The notes under the pieces were generated by a model. It was not told the DNA's origin. It made no database searches and saw only the letters and a list, made by a program, of their open reading frames with translations. From CBFHND01 sp965657085 (lineage in GTDB: Bacteria; Pseudomonadota; Alphaproteobacteria; Rhodobacterales; Rhodobacteraceae), in NCBI GenBank assembly GCA_965657085.1, contig CBFHND010000006.1, positions 1 through 64,000 of the forward strand: 64,000 bases of DNA. The letters run 5' to 3'. A program made the translations under genes and the position numbers. Position 1 is the first letter of the stretch; each line of letters begins with the position of its first letter. Positions 6,991 through 14,814 of the stretch are shown piece by piece.

Positions 6991-8097
6991 TCAGAGGCTG
7001 GCGTCAAGTGCGGCCAGAATGGCGTCGCCCATTTGTGTTGTGCTGACGGGCGTACCGCCTTCGGGACCCATCAGATCACCGGTGCGCAGGCCGTCGGCCA
7101 GAACCTTTTCAACGGCCTTTTCGATGCGCGTGGCCTCATCCCCCTGATCGTAGGAATAGCGCAGCGCCATGGCGAAGCTGAGGATACAGGCGATGGGGTT
7201 GGCCTTGCCCTGACCGGCGATATCCGGGGCCGAGCCGTGCACGGGCTCGTACATCGCTTTGGGGCGCCCGTTGGTCATCGGCGCACCAAGGCTTGCGGAA
7301 GGCAACATGCCCAGGCTGCCGGTCAGCATCGCGGCGCAATCGGAAAGGATATCGCCGAACAGGTTGTCGGTCAGGATCACGTCGAACTGCTTGGGCGCGC
7401 GCACCAACTGCATCGCGCCGTTGTCGGCGTACATGTGGCTCAGTTCCACATCGGGGTAATCCTCGTCGTGCACCTTTTGCACCACCTCGCGCCACAGGAT
7501 GCCGCTTTCCATCACGTTGGCCTTTTCCATCGAGCAGACCTTGTTGTTGCGGCGACGGGCCAGTTCGAAGGCGCTGCGTGCTGCGCGGTCGATCTCGCTT
7601 TCGGTGTAGCGCTGGGTGTTGATCCCCACGCGTTCGTTGCCTTCCTCGAAGATGCCGCGCGGTTCGCCGAAATAGACACCCGAAGTCAGCTCGCGCACGA
7701 TCATGATATCCAGACCGGACACGATGTCCTTTTTCAAGGACGAAAAATCGGCCAGCGCGTCAAAGCATTGTGCGGGGCGCAGGTTGGCGTAAAGGTCCAT
7801 TTCCTTGCGCAGGCGCAGCAGGCCGCGTTCAGGTTTTACACTGAAATCCAGATCGTCGTATTTTGGCCCGCCCACAGCGCCCAGAAGAACGGCATCCACT
7901 TCTTGGGCGTGGGCCATCGTGTCGTCGTGCAGGGGTGTGCCATGTGCGTCATAGGCGGCACCGCCGACAAGGTCTTCGCTCACATCGATGGGCAGGTCCC
8001 GCTTGTCGCCAAGCCACGCGATCACGCGTTTTACCTCGGCCATGACTTCGGGGCCGATACCGTCACCCGCGAGGATCAAAAGCGATGGGTTTGACAT
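6991..8097 (-). CDS. leuB: 3-isopropylmalate dehydrogenase
   Basis: A 368-residue cytoplasmic enzyme that oxidises and decarboxylates 3-isopropylmalate with NAD+ in leucine synthesis. Seen: N-terminal LLILAGDGIGPEVM, the substrate-loop Arg region, NLFGDILSDCAAMLTGS with metal-binding aspartates, and EPVHGSAPDIAGQGKANP at the nucleotide site. The ATG at 8097 follows an AAGGAGAC ribosome binding site and gives the usual N-terminus; a longer frame to 8157 is not supported. It is the last gene of the minus-strand leu region and ends at a strong terminator. leuA is not in the window. Confidence 0.97.
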   Translation of the reverse strand: MSNPSLLILAGDGIGPEVMAEVKRVIAWLGDKRDLPIDVSEDLVGGAAYDAHGTPLHDDTMAHAQEVDAVLLGAVGGPKYDDLDFSVKPERGLLRLRKEMDLYANLRPAQCFDALADFSSLKKDIVSGLDIMIVRELTSGVYFGEPRGIFEEGNERVGINTQRYTESEIDRAARSAFELARRRNNKVCSMEKANVMESGILWREVVQKVHDEDYPDVELSHMYADNGAMQLVRAPKQFDVILTDNLFGDILSDCAAMLTGSLGMLPSASLGAPMTNGRPKAMYEPVHGSAPDIAGQGKANPIACILSFAMALRYSYDQGDEATRIEKAVEKVLADGLRTGDLMGPEGGTPVSTTQMGDAILAALDASL

Positions 8098-8168
8098 GAG
8101 GTGTCTCCTTGGAAAATGGGTCTTGAGCGGGGTAGCTTGCACCGGCCACGGGGTCAAGCAAGCGGCTG

Positions 8169-9248
8169 TCAGTCCGTGCTTATATCCACCCAGACAAGGC
8201 GGTGGCGGCTGGCTGTGGATACGGTTGCCGAAAATGGATCACTGGGTGTGGGCCATATGACCCCCTGTGCCGTGATATCGAGGTCCTGCGATGGCAGTAC
8301 ATAGTCGGTGCGCAGGTTTCCGGGTGTCGGGTCACTGAAATCGGCGGTGTCTGTTGCATCGCCTACGTGCGCCGCGCCAGCGCTGGTCGGTGCCGGGTCT
8401 TGCAGCCGGGGATCGCCCAGCAGTGCGGCCATTGTTTCACGCCGTCCGTCGCCTGCATCCGGATCAAGGTTGGCATCGCCCAGAATGACGAAACGGTTCT
8501 GTGGTGCGGTGCCAAAGTGGTTGTCCAGATACACCTGCCAGAATCGTACTTCGTCGCGGTTGCGCAGGCCATTCCGGTCCTCGGGTCCATCAAAGACCGG
8601 CGGCGTGGCATGGAACACCAGTGCGGTGAACGGGGTGCCGTTGGTCAAGGCAAAGGGAATGGCCCAGTGCCCCGTCGTCGAAAGGCGTTGCGCGGCCTGC
8701 GCTTCTGCACTCGGGAACGGGGTTCCGTCAATTTGGGGCAATTCCGCGCCGGGAATATCGCGCCAGAGCAAATGGGAAAAGTCACGGACCTTGGATTCGA
8801 GAACCGCAAAGCGGGACAGAACCGCCATCCCGCCCTGACCCGAAAAGCGGCCATAGCCCTGCGCATCGCGCGGGCCGCCCAGCCGCCCGTCTCCATCCAT
8901 GTCCAACCCCGTGGGCATCCCGGTGTTGGGCCGCAATGCAAAACTGTGCGGGTATGTCACCCCACGACCCTCCAGCACCTCGATAAAGGCGGCCAGAGCC
9001 GCGCCGGTCAGGTCATAGTCAAACCCTTGCAACGCGATGATATCCGTATCCGCCTTTGCAATGACATCTGCCACGGCAAGCACCTGGGGATCGTTTCCCT
9101 TCAGGATGTCACGCAGAAGCAGGCCCGGACCTTTGCGGGACAGTTCGGTGTTGTAGGTTGCGATACGGATGTTTTCGGCGATGGCTGACGTCGCATTCCA
9201 TGCTGTCAGCGTGCCAACAACGAACAGACAGCAAACCCATGCTATCAG
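8169..9248 (-). CDS. Exported endonuclease/exonuclease/phosphatase-family protein
   Basis: About 359 residues with a hydrophobic signal segment (WVCCLFVVGTLTAW) ending near SAIAEN, then an EEP fold: IRIATYNTEL at the start, IIALQGFDYD in place of the usual metal-binding Glu motif, FVILGDANLDPDAGDG and the final SRHRLVWVDI. The His-Asn-Asp-His set of the family is largely present, so hydrolysis of a phosphodiester in the periplasm is likely; substrate unknown. The start is problematic: no ATG, GTG or TTG occurs near the signal peptide. A CTG at 9248 overlaps the upstream TGA (CTGA); ATGs at 9371 and 9386 lie deep inside the upstream gene. Confidence 0.8.
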   Translation of the reverse strand: MIAWVCCLFVVGTLTAWNATSAIAENIRIATYNTELSRKGPGLLLRDILKGNDPQVLAVADVIAKADTDIIALQGFDYDLTGAALAAFIEVLEGRGVTYPHSFALRPNTGMPTGLDMDGDGRLGGPRDAQGYGRFSGQGGMAVLSRFAVLESKVRDFSHLLWRDIPGAELPQIDGTPFPSAEAQAAQRLSTTGHWAIPFALTNGTPFTALVFHATPPVFDGPEDRNGLRNRDEVRFWQVYLDNHFGTAPQNRFVILGDANLDPDAGDGRRETMAALLGDPRLQDPAPTSAGAAHVGDATDTADFSDPTPGNLRTDYVLPSQDLDITAQGVIWPTPSDPFSATVSTASRHRLVWVDISTD

Positions 9249-10087
9249 GCGGTCTGATACTCCGCGTCGTCCGCGCTTGCGTAGGTACGCTTGCGCTTTT
9301 CCTGGATCATGTCGGCGACCTTGGCCATGGCGACACCGCGCATGACAAGGCTGGCTGGCAGGAAGGCCCATGCTGTCATTGTCCAAATCAGGGTCTGAGG
9401 ATTGTCCAATGTAACAGGAGCTATCAGATCAGCGCCCAGTTTGACCACCGCCGGAATGATGAACGGAAGCAGAAAGCCCAGAATTACGTTGATCCGTGCA
9501 TCGCGCTGCATCCGCACCAAGGCATCACCGCCTGCTGTCGGATCAAAGAGCGGCAGGTTGATCCAGACGTTGAACGGGCCATTGCGCGCGAAAGGCCAGC
9601 CCAGAACGCGCACCATGAAGACAAATATCAGAACGCTGGTGACGGCCAGCCCATAGCTGACGCCCGCGGCAGTACGCACAGACCGCACCACATCGAATGA
9701 TGCAGATTCAGGCAACATCAGAACCATCAGGCGTACAGGTGAAAACGGAAAGTCCATCGCGCGCCCAACCAGCGTGCCAATCGACGCCAGAGCGTTGGTC
9801 AGCAGTGTCGGGTCCGTCTTGCCCTTGCAGATTGCGGCCAGAATGAAAACCGCCGCGAAGGCAAAGCAGAAGCGCAGACGATTCATCGGTGAAGCATCGC
9901 GGAATTCCACAATGCTGGGAAAGTTTGAATTGTATTCGACAAAGACAAGGAAGGCGGCCAACAGGGCAACCAAAACCGTGATCTGCGAACTGTCCGCGCG
10001 GACGTTCGGCAAAATCAGGGCGGGTGTCATTATCATCAATGCCACCAAGAAGCCGCGCATTGCGGCACCTGCCATCCGTGCAATCAC
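9245..10087 (-). CDS. Multi-pass membrane protein of unknown function
   Basis: A 280-residue protein with about six hydrophobic segments (for example FLVALMIMTPALILP, ITVLVALLAAFLVFV, FCFAFAAVFILAAI, GLAVTSVLIFVFMVRVLGW, INVILGFLLPFIIPAVV, LIWTMTAWAFLPASLVM) and a charged C-terminal tail. I do not recognise the family; it resembles lineage-restricted conserved hypotheticals. The start is a GTG at 10087 with GAAGGGATCGAG upstream. Its stop overlaps the probable start of the EEP gene, so the two may be coupled. Confidence 0.7.
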   Translation of the reverse strand: MIARMAGAAMRGFLVALMIMTPALILPNVRADSSQITVLVALLAAFLVFVEYNSNFPSIVEFRDASPMNRLRFCFAFAAVFILAAICKGKTDPTLLTNALASIGTLVGRAMDFPFSPVRLMVLMLPESASFDVVRSVRTAAGVSYGLAVTSVLIFVFMVRVLGWPFARNGPFNVWINLPLFDPTAGGDALVRMQRDARINVILGFLLPFIIPAVVKLGADLIAPVTLDNPQTLIWTMTAWAFLPASLVMRGVAMAKVADMIQEKRKRTYASADDAEYQTA

Positions 10088-10220
10088 ATCTCGATCCCTT
10101 CAAACTGGCCAGCCGCGATACAAAGCCGCGTACTTGTTCCAACTTGATGCCACCATGTCAGGGGCTGCCTCATTTCTGCCCAATTTGTGCCTTGTTTGGC
10201 CACAGTGCTCAAGTTCGAGG

Positions 10221-10236
10221 TTAATCAAACGTTAAC
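10221..10236. promoter_or_regulatory. Possible CtrA box
   Basis: TTAA-TCAAACG-TTAAC matches the alphaproteobacterial CtrA consensus TTAA-N7-TTAAC. It lies about 135 bases upstream of the GTG of the membrane protein gene at 9245-10087. A single match in 64 kb can arise by chance; spacing and exactness are the only support. Confidence 0.35.
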
Positions 10237-10343
10237 CATCAGGCATTTTCGGGGAGCGGGTGGTGCGTTCTTGCATCATTTTCATGGCGAGACTGCGGCG
10301 GTTTGCCAGATGTTGTGGTGCACGCAGAAGTGGATACAAGACC

Positions 10344-10367
10344 GGGCCGCACCGCGTGGTGCAGCCC
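10344..10367 (-). terminator. Hairpin downstream of leuD
   Basis: GGGCCGCACC and GGTGCAGCCC form a 10-bp stem (one G-U) around a 4-base loop, about 35 bases after the leuD stop. On the minus strand it is followed by GGTCTTGT, a weak T-rich stretch, so termination may be partial. Confidence 0.45.
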
Positions 10368-10399
10368 TGTCAGAATTTCGCGCTTCGTGAAATTGTCGT

Positions 10400-11005
10400 T
10401 TAAACCCAAGGGCGTTCTGCGCTGGCCTTGGCTTCAAAGCTGTCGATGGACGCGGCCTTTTCCATGGTCAGGCCGATGTCATCAAGGCCATTCATCAGGC
10501 AATGTTTCTTGAAAGGGTCGACCTCAAACGAGAAGACCTCGCCATCGGATGTGGTCACGGTCTGCGCGTCCAGATCAATGGTCATACGCGCGTTGGCCCC
10601 CTTCTCGGCGTCCTTCATCAGCACGTCCACCTGCTCTTGGGGCAGGGCGATGGGCAGGATGCCGTTCTTGAAGCAGTTGTTGAAAAAGATGTCCGCGAAG
10701 CTGGGTGCGATGACGCAGCGGATGCCGAAATCCTTGATTGCCCAAGGCGCGTGTTCGCGCGATGACCCGCAGCCAAAGTTGTCACCGGCCACCAGGATCT
10801 CCGCGTCGCGGTAAGCATCCTGGTTCAGAACGAAATCGGGGATTTCGTTGCCGTCGTCGTCATAGCGCATCTCGTCGAAAAGGTTCACGCCCAGCCCCGA
10901 GCGTTTGATCGTTTTCAGGAACTGCTTGGGAATGATCATGTCGGTGTCGATGTTGATCATCGGCATGGGGGCGGCGATGCCTGTCAGTGTTTCGAATTTG
11001 TCCAT
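10400..11005 (-). CDS. leuD: 3-isopropylmalate dehydratase small subunit
   Basis: A 201-residue subunit that pairs with LeuC to isomerise 2- to 3-isopropylmalate in leucine synthesis. The substrate-recognition loop reads GDNFGCGSSREHAPWAI, and NIDTDMIIPKQFLK near the N-terminus is typical of bacterial LeuD. The length is normal. It is separated from leuC by a glycosyltransferase gene and a signal-peptide protein gene, all in the same direction with short gaps, so co-transcription with leuC is likely. Confidence 0.97.
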   Translation of the reverse strand: MDKFETLTGIAAPMPMINIDTDMIIPKQFLKTIKRSGLGVNLFDEMRYDDDGNEIPDFVLNQDAYRDAEILVAGDNFGCGSSREHAPWAIKDFGIRCVIAPSFADIFFNNCFKNGILPIALPQEQVDVLMKDAEKGANARMTIDLDAQTVTTSDGEVFSFEVDPFKKHCLMNGLDDIGLTMEKAASIDSFEAKASAERPWV

Positions 11006-11021
11006 GTCTGGTTTCCTTGTC

Positions 11022-11837
11022 CTATATGTCTCTTAACGGGGCGCCGTCGAAATCGAAACCGACTTCGGCGGCGAAATTGGCGATGAACGATCCCTTGAAC
11101 GGGACCGCGCGTCTATGTGCGGCGCGCACGCGCGATGAATAGAGGTGCAGGCCCATCGTATCGGGCCGCAGCCAGCCGTCCACGCCGCCGTGCGGGTTGA
11201 AGTAGATGTCGGCCAATGACCAATGCACCGGGTTGAGAACATGCGTGGGCATGGCGCGGTCGATCTCGCCTGTCTGGGTCAGCGCCCAGGTCATGGCCGG
11301 GGGGCCGTAGACGTTCGGGATCAGCCTTGAGGCTTCGATCAACTGCTCGCCCTGCGGCAGGTTGCGCAGCTTGCGCTTGTCCCGGCTCTTGAGCCACGGG
11401 GGAATGAACGCGGGATCGTTCAACCGGTCCAGCAACAAGGTCAGCGCGGGGCTGTCTGCGGGCAGGCGCACCACCGCGTTATTGACGGTTACTGGAGTCT
11501 CAAAGCCCAAAAGATAGCCGTCGCGTGGGGTGAAGGGGCGCAAGCACAGACAGTCGCTGTCAACCCAGATGTTGTCCGTATCCCGCACCATGTGCAGGCG
11601 AAACATATCGGCAAAGACGGTGGGAGTGACGGCCTCCAGCAGCTCCGGCGAATAGGCAAAGACGTCCGACGCCGGGCGCAGGGCCACGCCGTCAATCTGC
11701 GGGTCCGCCAGATCGTGGGTGTGAAACAAAGTCACCGCATGGCCCCGATGGACAAAGCTGCGCAGGCTAAGCCGATCCAGCCAGCGCAGTTCCGTGCCCA
11801 CCCAAAGGGACGCAACCGGAGGGACCGCGCCTGTCAC
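11022..11837 (-). CDS. Glycosyltransferase with DXD-type motif
   Basis: A 271-residue soluble protein. VRDTDNIWVDSDCLCLRPF (about residues 85-103) holds a DSD motif like the metal- and sugar-nucleotide-binding DXD of Gly_transf_sug/GT32-type enzymes, and SLRSFVHRGHAVTLFHTHDL near the N-terminus matches the start of that fold. It probably transfers a sugar in the cytoplasm; acceptor unknown. Its start overlaps the stop of the upstream gene by 4 bases, and it lies between leuC and leuD, a linkage with no obvious biochemical reason. Confidence 0.75.
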   Translation of the reverse strand: MTGAVPPVASLWVGTELRWLDRLSLRSFVHRGHAVTLFHTHDLADPQIDGVALRPASDVFAYSPELLEAVTPTVFADMFRLHMVRDTDNIWVDSDCLCLRPFTPRDGYLLGFETPVTVNNAVVRLPADSPALTLLLDRLNDPAFIPPWLKSRDKRKLRNLPQGEQLIEASRLIPNVYGPPAMTWALTQTGEIDRAMPTHVLNPVHWSLADIYFNPHGGVDGWLRPDTMGLHLYSSRVRAAHRRAVPFKGSFIANFAAEVGFDFDGAPLRDI

Positions 11838-12238
11838 GTGGCGGCCTCTTCATTGGATCTGGTGTCTGCCTGCGCTTCCGGTGGCGCTTCGTCTGCGATC
11901 CAGTCTGCGACTTTCGCGACGTTTTTGCGCAACGCTTTGCCTGTGAGGCGGTGCATGGGGTGGGCTGCCTGAGCCATGCCCGATGCCGCGTGACGCAAAA
12001 CGCCGCTGGCCGACATTTCGCCCATCATCGCCTCGGCCTGCGCCGCATTGATTCTAAGCCGGGCGATCAGGTCTCCCGCTGACACCGACGCACGGGTGCG
12101 GGCATGAAACACGGCCAGCCCGTACATGTAGCGATTGTACCCGGCTGCCTGCACAGCAGGCGCAGCGCCCAAACCCGCAGGCAGGGCAGGTGCCGCAGCC
12201 GCCGCACCCATCAAGCGCAGGAACATCCGTCGTTTCAT
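11834..12238 (-). CDS. Exported small protein of unknown function
   Basis: A 134-residue protein with an N-terminal KRRMFLRLMGAAAAAPALPA signal, compatible with a Tat or lipoprotein-free Sec peptide cut near VQAAG. The mature part is Ala-rich and helical (ISAGDLIAR-like repeats of short helices). The stop overlaps the glycosyltransferase start by 4 bases, which couples the two genes. The ribosome binding site AAGGAGGAC precedes the ATG. No domain recognised. Confidence 0.6.
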   Translation of the reverse strand: MKRRMFLRLMGAAAAAPALPAGLGAAPAVQAAGYNRYMYGLAVFHARTRASVSAGDLIARLRINAAQAEAMMGEMSASGVLRHAASGMAQAAHPMHRLTGKALRKNVAKVADWIADEAPPEAQADTRSNEEAAT

Positions 12239-12260
12239 GGCGTCCTCCTTTCAAGGGGGT

Positions 12261-12280
12261 GGTGGGGCAAAGGCCCCACC
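12261..12280. repeat. Intercistronic hairpin after leuC
   Basis: GGTGGGGC-AAAG-GCCCCACC, a perfect 8-bp stem between the leuC stop and the next gene, followed by TTACG. There is no T-run in the minus direction, so it is more likely an mRNA-stabilising or attenuating hairpin than a full terminator. Confidence 0.55.
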
Positions 12281-12287
12281 TTACGCC

Positions 12288-13694
12288 TCACATCATCTCG
12301 CGCACGTCGGTCAGGTGGCCCGTGACCGCCGCGGCCGCTGCCATGGCGGGCGACATCAGGTGCGTGCGACCGCCCCGGCCCTGTCGGCCTTCGAAGTTGC
12401 GGTTGGAGGTGGCCGCGCAGCGTTCGCCGGGCGACAGCTGATCAGGGTTCATTGCAAGGCACATGGAACAGCCCGCAAGCCGCCATTCGAAACCTGCGTC
12501 CTTGAAGATATCCGCAAGGCCTTCTTCCTCGGCCTGCGCACGCACAAGGCCCGATCCAGGCACGACCATGGCGCGGATACCGTCCTTGATTTTTTTGCCC
12601 TTCAGGATTGCAGCCGCGGCGCGCAGATCTTCGATCCGACCATTGGTGCAGGACCCGATGAACACCGTGTCGATGGGAACTTCTGCCAGCGGTGTACCGG
12701 GCGTCAGGCCCATATAGTCCAGCGAGCGTTGCGCCGCACCGACCTTGCCACCTTCGAAATCGTCCGCTGATGGGACCGCTGCAGTAATAGGCAGCACGTC
12801 TTCGGGCGACGTACCCCAGGTCACCACGGGCGCGATGTCTTCGCCCTTGATCGTCACGACCTTGTCCCACTGCGCGTCGTCGTCGGAATACAGCGTCTTC
12901 CACCACGCAAGTGCGGCTTCCCACTGTGCGCCCTTGGGCGCGTGGGGGCGGCCCATCACGTATTCATAGGTTTTCTCGTCCGGTGCGATCAGGCCGGCGC
13001 GTGCGCCGCCTTCGATCGCCATGTTGCAGACGGTCATGCGCCCTTCCATGGACAGATCGCGAATGGCTTCACCACAGTATTCAATCACGTAGCCGGTGCC
13101 GCCTGCGGTCCCGGTTTCGCCGATGACGGAAAGGGTGATATCCTTGGCCGTGACACCGGGGCGCAATTTGCCCGTGATCTCGACCTTCATGTTCCTGGAT
13201 TTCTTCTGGATCAGCGTCTGCGTGGCCAGAACGTGCTCAACCTCGGAGGTGCCGATGCCATGGGCCAGTGCCCCGAATGCGCCGTGTGTCGCCGTGTGGC
13301 TGTCGCCGCATACGACCGTCATGCCGGGCAGGGTCCAGCCTTGTTCGGGGCCAACGATGTGCACGATGCCCTGACGGACATCCGACACGGGGTAATAGTG
13401 GATGCCGAAATCCTTGGCGTTCTTGTCGAGCGCTTCGACCTGTACGCGGCTGTCTTCGGTCATGGTGGCCGCATTGGCGCGGTCCAGCGTGGTCGGCACG
13501 TTGTGATCTGGCACAGCGATGGTCTTGTCTGGCGCATGGACCTGGCGGCCAGCCATGCGCAGCCCTTCAAAAGCCTGCGGGCTGGTCACTTCGTGCACGA
13601 GGTGGCGGTCGATATACAGCAGGCATGTGCCATCGTCTGCTTGGTGCGCCACATGGGCATCCCAGATTTTGTCATAGAGCGTCTTGGGGGACAT
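12288..13694 (-). CDS. leuC: 3-isopropylmalate dehydratase large subunit
   Basis: A 468-residue aconitase-family subunit. The three [4Fe-4S] cysteines are visible in IGSCTNGR and in CSMCLAMNPDQL, and the N-terminus MSPKTLYDKIWDAHVA is typical of LeuC. Together with LeuD it catalyses the isomerisation step of leucine synthesis. A GGGAGAGGACC ribosome binding site precedes the ATG. It is the promoter-proximal gene of the minus-strand leu group, with about 200 bases of non-coding DNA upstream. Confidence 0.97.
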   Translation of the reverse strand: MSPKTLYDKIWDAHVAHQADDGTCLLYIDRHLVHEVTSPQAFEGLRMAGRQVHAPDKTIAVPDHNVPTTLDRANAATMTEDSRVQVEALDKNAKDFGIHYYPVSDVRQGIVHIVGPEQGWTLPGMTVVCGDSHTATHGAFGALAHGIGTSEVEHVLATQTLIQKKSRNMKVEITGKLRPGVTAKDITLSVIGETGTAGGTGYVIEYCGEAIRDLSMEGRMTVCNMAIEGGARAGLIAPDEKTYEYVMGRPHAPKGAQWEAALAWWKTLYSDDDAQWDKVVTIKGEDIAPVVTWGTSPEDVLPITAAVPSADDFEGGKVGAAQRSLDYMGLTPGTPLAEVPIDTVFIGSCTNGRIEDLRAAAAILKGKKIKDGIRAMVVPGSGLVRAQAEEEGLADIFKDAGFEWRLAGCSMCLAMNPDQLSPGERCAATSNRNFEGRQGRGGRTHLMSPAMAAAAAVTGHLTDVREMM

Positions 13695-13890
13695 TGGTCC
13701 TCTCCCGTTTTGTGATGAAAATGGTCATAGATCGGCAAACGCGCCAAGGCGCGCAGGTTTATAGGCGCGCCAGCACCGTGTGGGTCGCCCCGAAAAAGCG
13801 TTCGCGCAGCCGCGCGCGGTCACCCATGTCAAACACCTGAATCATGGCACCGGAATACAGGTTGCGCCCGTATCCCGCAAGGCCGCAGCC

Positions 13891-14091
13891 CTATTCGGCT
13901 TCCAGCAAGTCCCCCGGCTGGCACTCCACCGCCTCGCAGATGCGTGCGAGGGTTTCAAAGCGCACGCCTTTGACCTTGCCGGATTTCAACAGGCTGAGGT
14001 TCTGTTCGCTGATCCCGATACGCGTCGCCAGATCGCGCGAGGTCATCTTGCGGCGCGCCAGCATGACATCAAGACGGACAATGATCTGCAC
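13891..14091 (-). CDS. Small XRE/YozG-like HTH transcription regulator
   Basis: A 66-residue protein that is almost only a helix-turn-helix: MLARRKMTSRDLATRIGIS, then EQNLSLLKSGKVKGVRFETL and a C-terminal CEAVECQPGDLLEAE, the form of the HTH_26/YozG group. The start is a GTG at 14091 overlapping the TAG of the DUF2975 gene. Such regulators are routinely paired with DUF2975 membrane proteins; it probably represses this pair. The ligand or signal is unknown. Confidence 0.88.
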   Translation of the reverse strand: MQIIVRLDVMLARRKMTSRDLATRIGISEQNLSLLKSGKVKGVRFETLARICEAVECQPGDLLEAE

Positions 14092-14618
14092 TAGACGAAT
14101 TCCTTGTTCTCTGCCTCGATGGCGATGGTTTCACGCATGACCCAGCCAAACAGGAACAGGATCACGGCGAGGATGAAGGTTTTGATATCTGACGGATCAT
14201 AGGCCCATGCGATGGGCGATGGATCGGTGTTGAATCGGGTGATCAACAAGACATTTATGCAGGCATAGATCTGTTCAATGATCATCGCAAACCCCAGGGC
14301 AAAGCCAAGCCGTCGGATGCCGATTGCGGTCGCTTCGGTGAAAAGTTCGCCTTTTCGTACCCGGTTGAACAGGGCAAGGCCTGCCAGAAATGCCAACGCG
14401 GAAACCAAAACCAGCGCGCCCCAGATCAACGCATAGCCAAGGCGTGGGCCAAATTCGATCACCGTTCCGGGGTCTACGCGCCAATGTTCATTCCAACGCG
14501 ACGGATCGCCAAAGCTGAAGCGCCAGATCCGGTGGAAACTGGTGTAAGTGTAGTAGACGGCAGTTGCCCCAACGAGGATCATCAGGCCGCGTGCGGTGCG
14601 GCGTGGAATGGGCGGCAA
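14091..14618 (-). CDS. DUF2975-type membrane protein
   Basis: A 175-residue protein with four hydrophobic segments (LMILVGATAVYYTYTSF, LGYALIWGALVLVSALAFLA, RRLGFALGFAMIIEQIYA, IKTFILAVILFLFGWVM) and the RKGELFTEATAIGIRRLG linker characteristic of DUF2975. The first codon is a TTG without a strong ribosome binding site; an ATG 12 codons in is an alternative. It is coupled to the HTH gene by overlap, the standard arrangement for this family. Function unknown. Confidence 0.82.
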   Translation of the reverse strand: MPPIPRRTARGLMILVGATAVYYTYTSFHRIWRFSFGDPSRWNEHWRVDPGTVIEFGPRLGYALIWGALVLVSALAFLAGLALFNRVRKGELFTEATAIGIRRLGFALGFAMIIEQIYACINVLLITRFNTDPSPIAWAYDPSDIKTFILAVILFLFGWVMRETIAIEAENKEFV

Positions 14619-14814
14619 ATTTTCATTTTTTACGCGTGAAAATTAGTGTGTTACAATAAGCATTGCTGCTGCATCATGCGGATCTGTCAAGTTTTTTCCG
14701 ACTGCCCTTGTCTGCCTGTCGCGGTCCGTTACCCTTGGCTTGGGCAACGCTGAAAACTTTCCGCTGTGCAAAGGGCGCAGGCTTTTAGGGGTCGCATAGC
14801 GCAGAGGAGCGCAG

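Larger units (their letters stand above)
10088..10399. other. Intergenic region between leuD and the membrane protein gene
   Basis: Holds a hairpin after leuD (10344-10367) and a TTAA-N7-TTAA motif (10221-10235). No plausible gene on either strand. The break suggests that the 9.2-10.1 kb genes are expressed from their own promoter rather than only from the leu genes upstream. Confidence 0.5.

Noticed and set aside
7033..8094. Long plus-strand open frame (353 codons) opposite leuB
   Set aside because: It is antisense to a clear leuB and arises from GC-rich codons; its translation is Ala/Gly/Arg/His-rich without motifs.
13759..13845. 28-codon minus-strand frame (MIQVFDMGDRARLRERFFGA)
   Set aside because: Looks mildly coding but is too short, has no ribosome binding site and no context; not strong enough to annotate.
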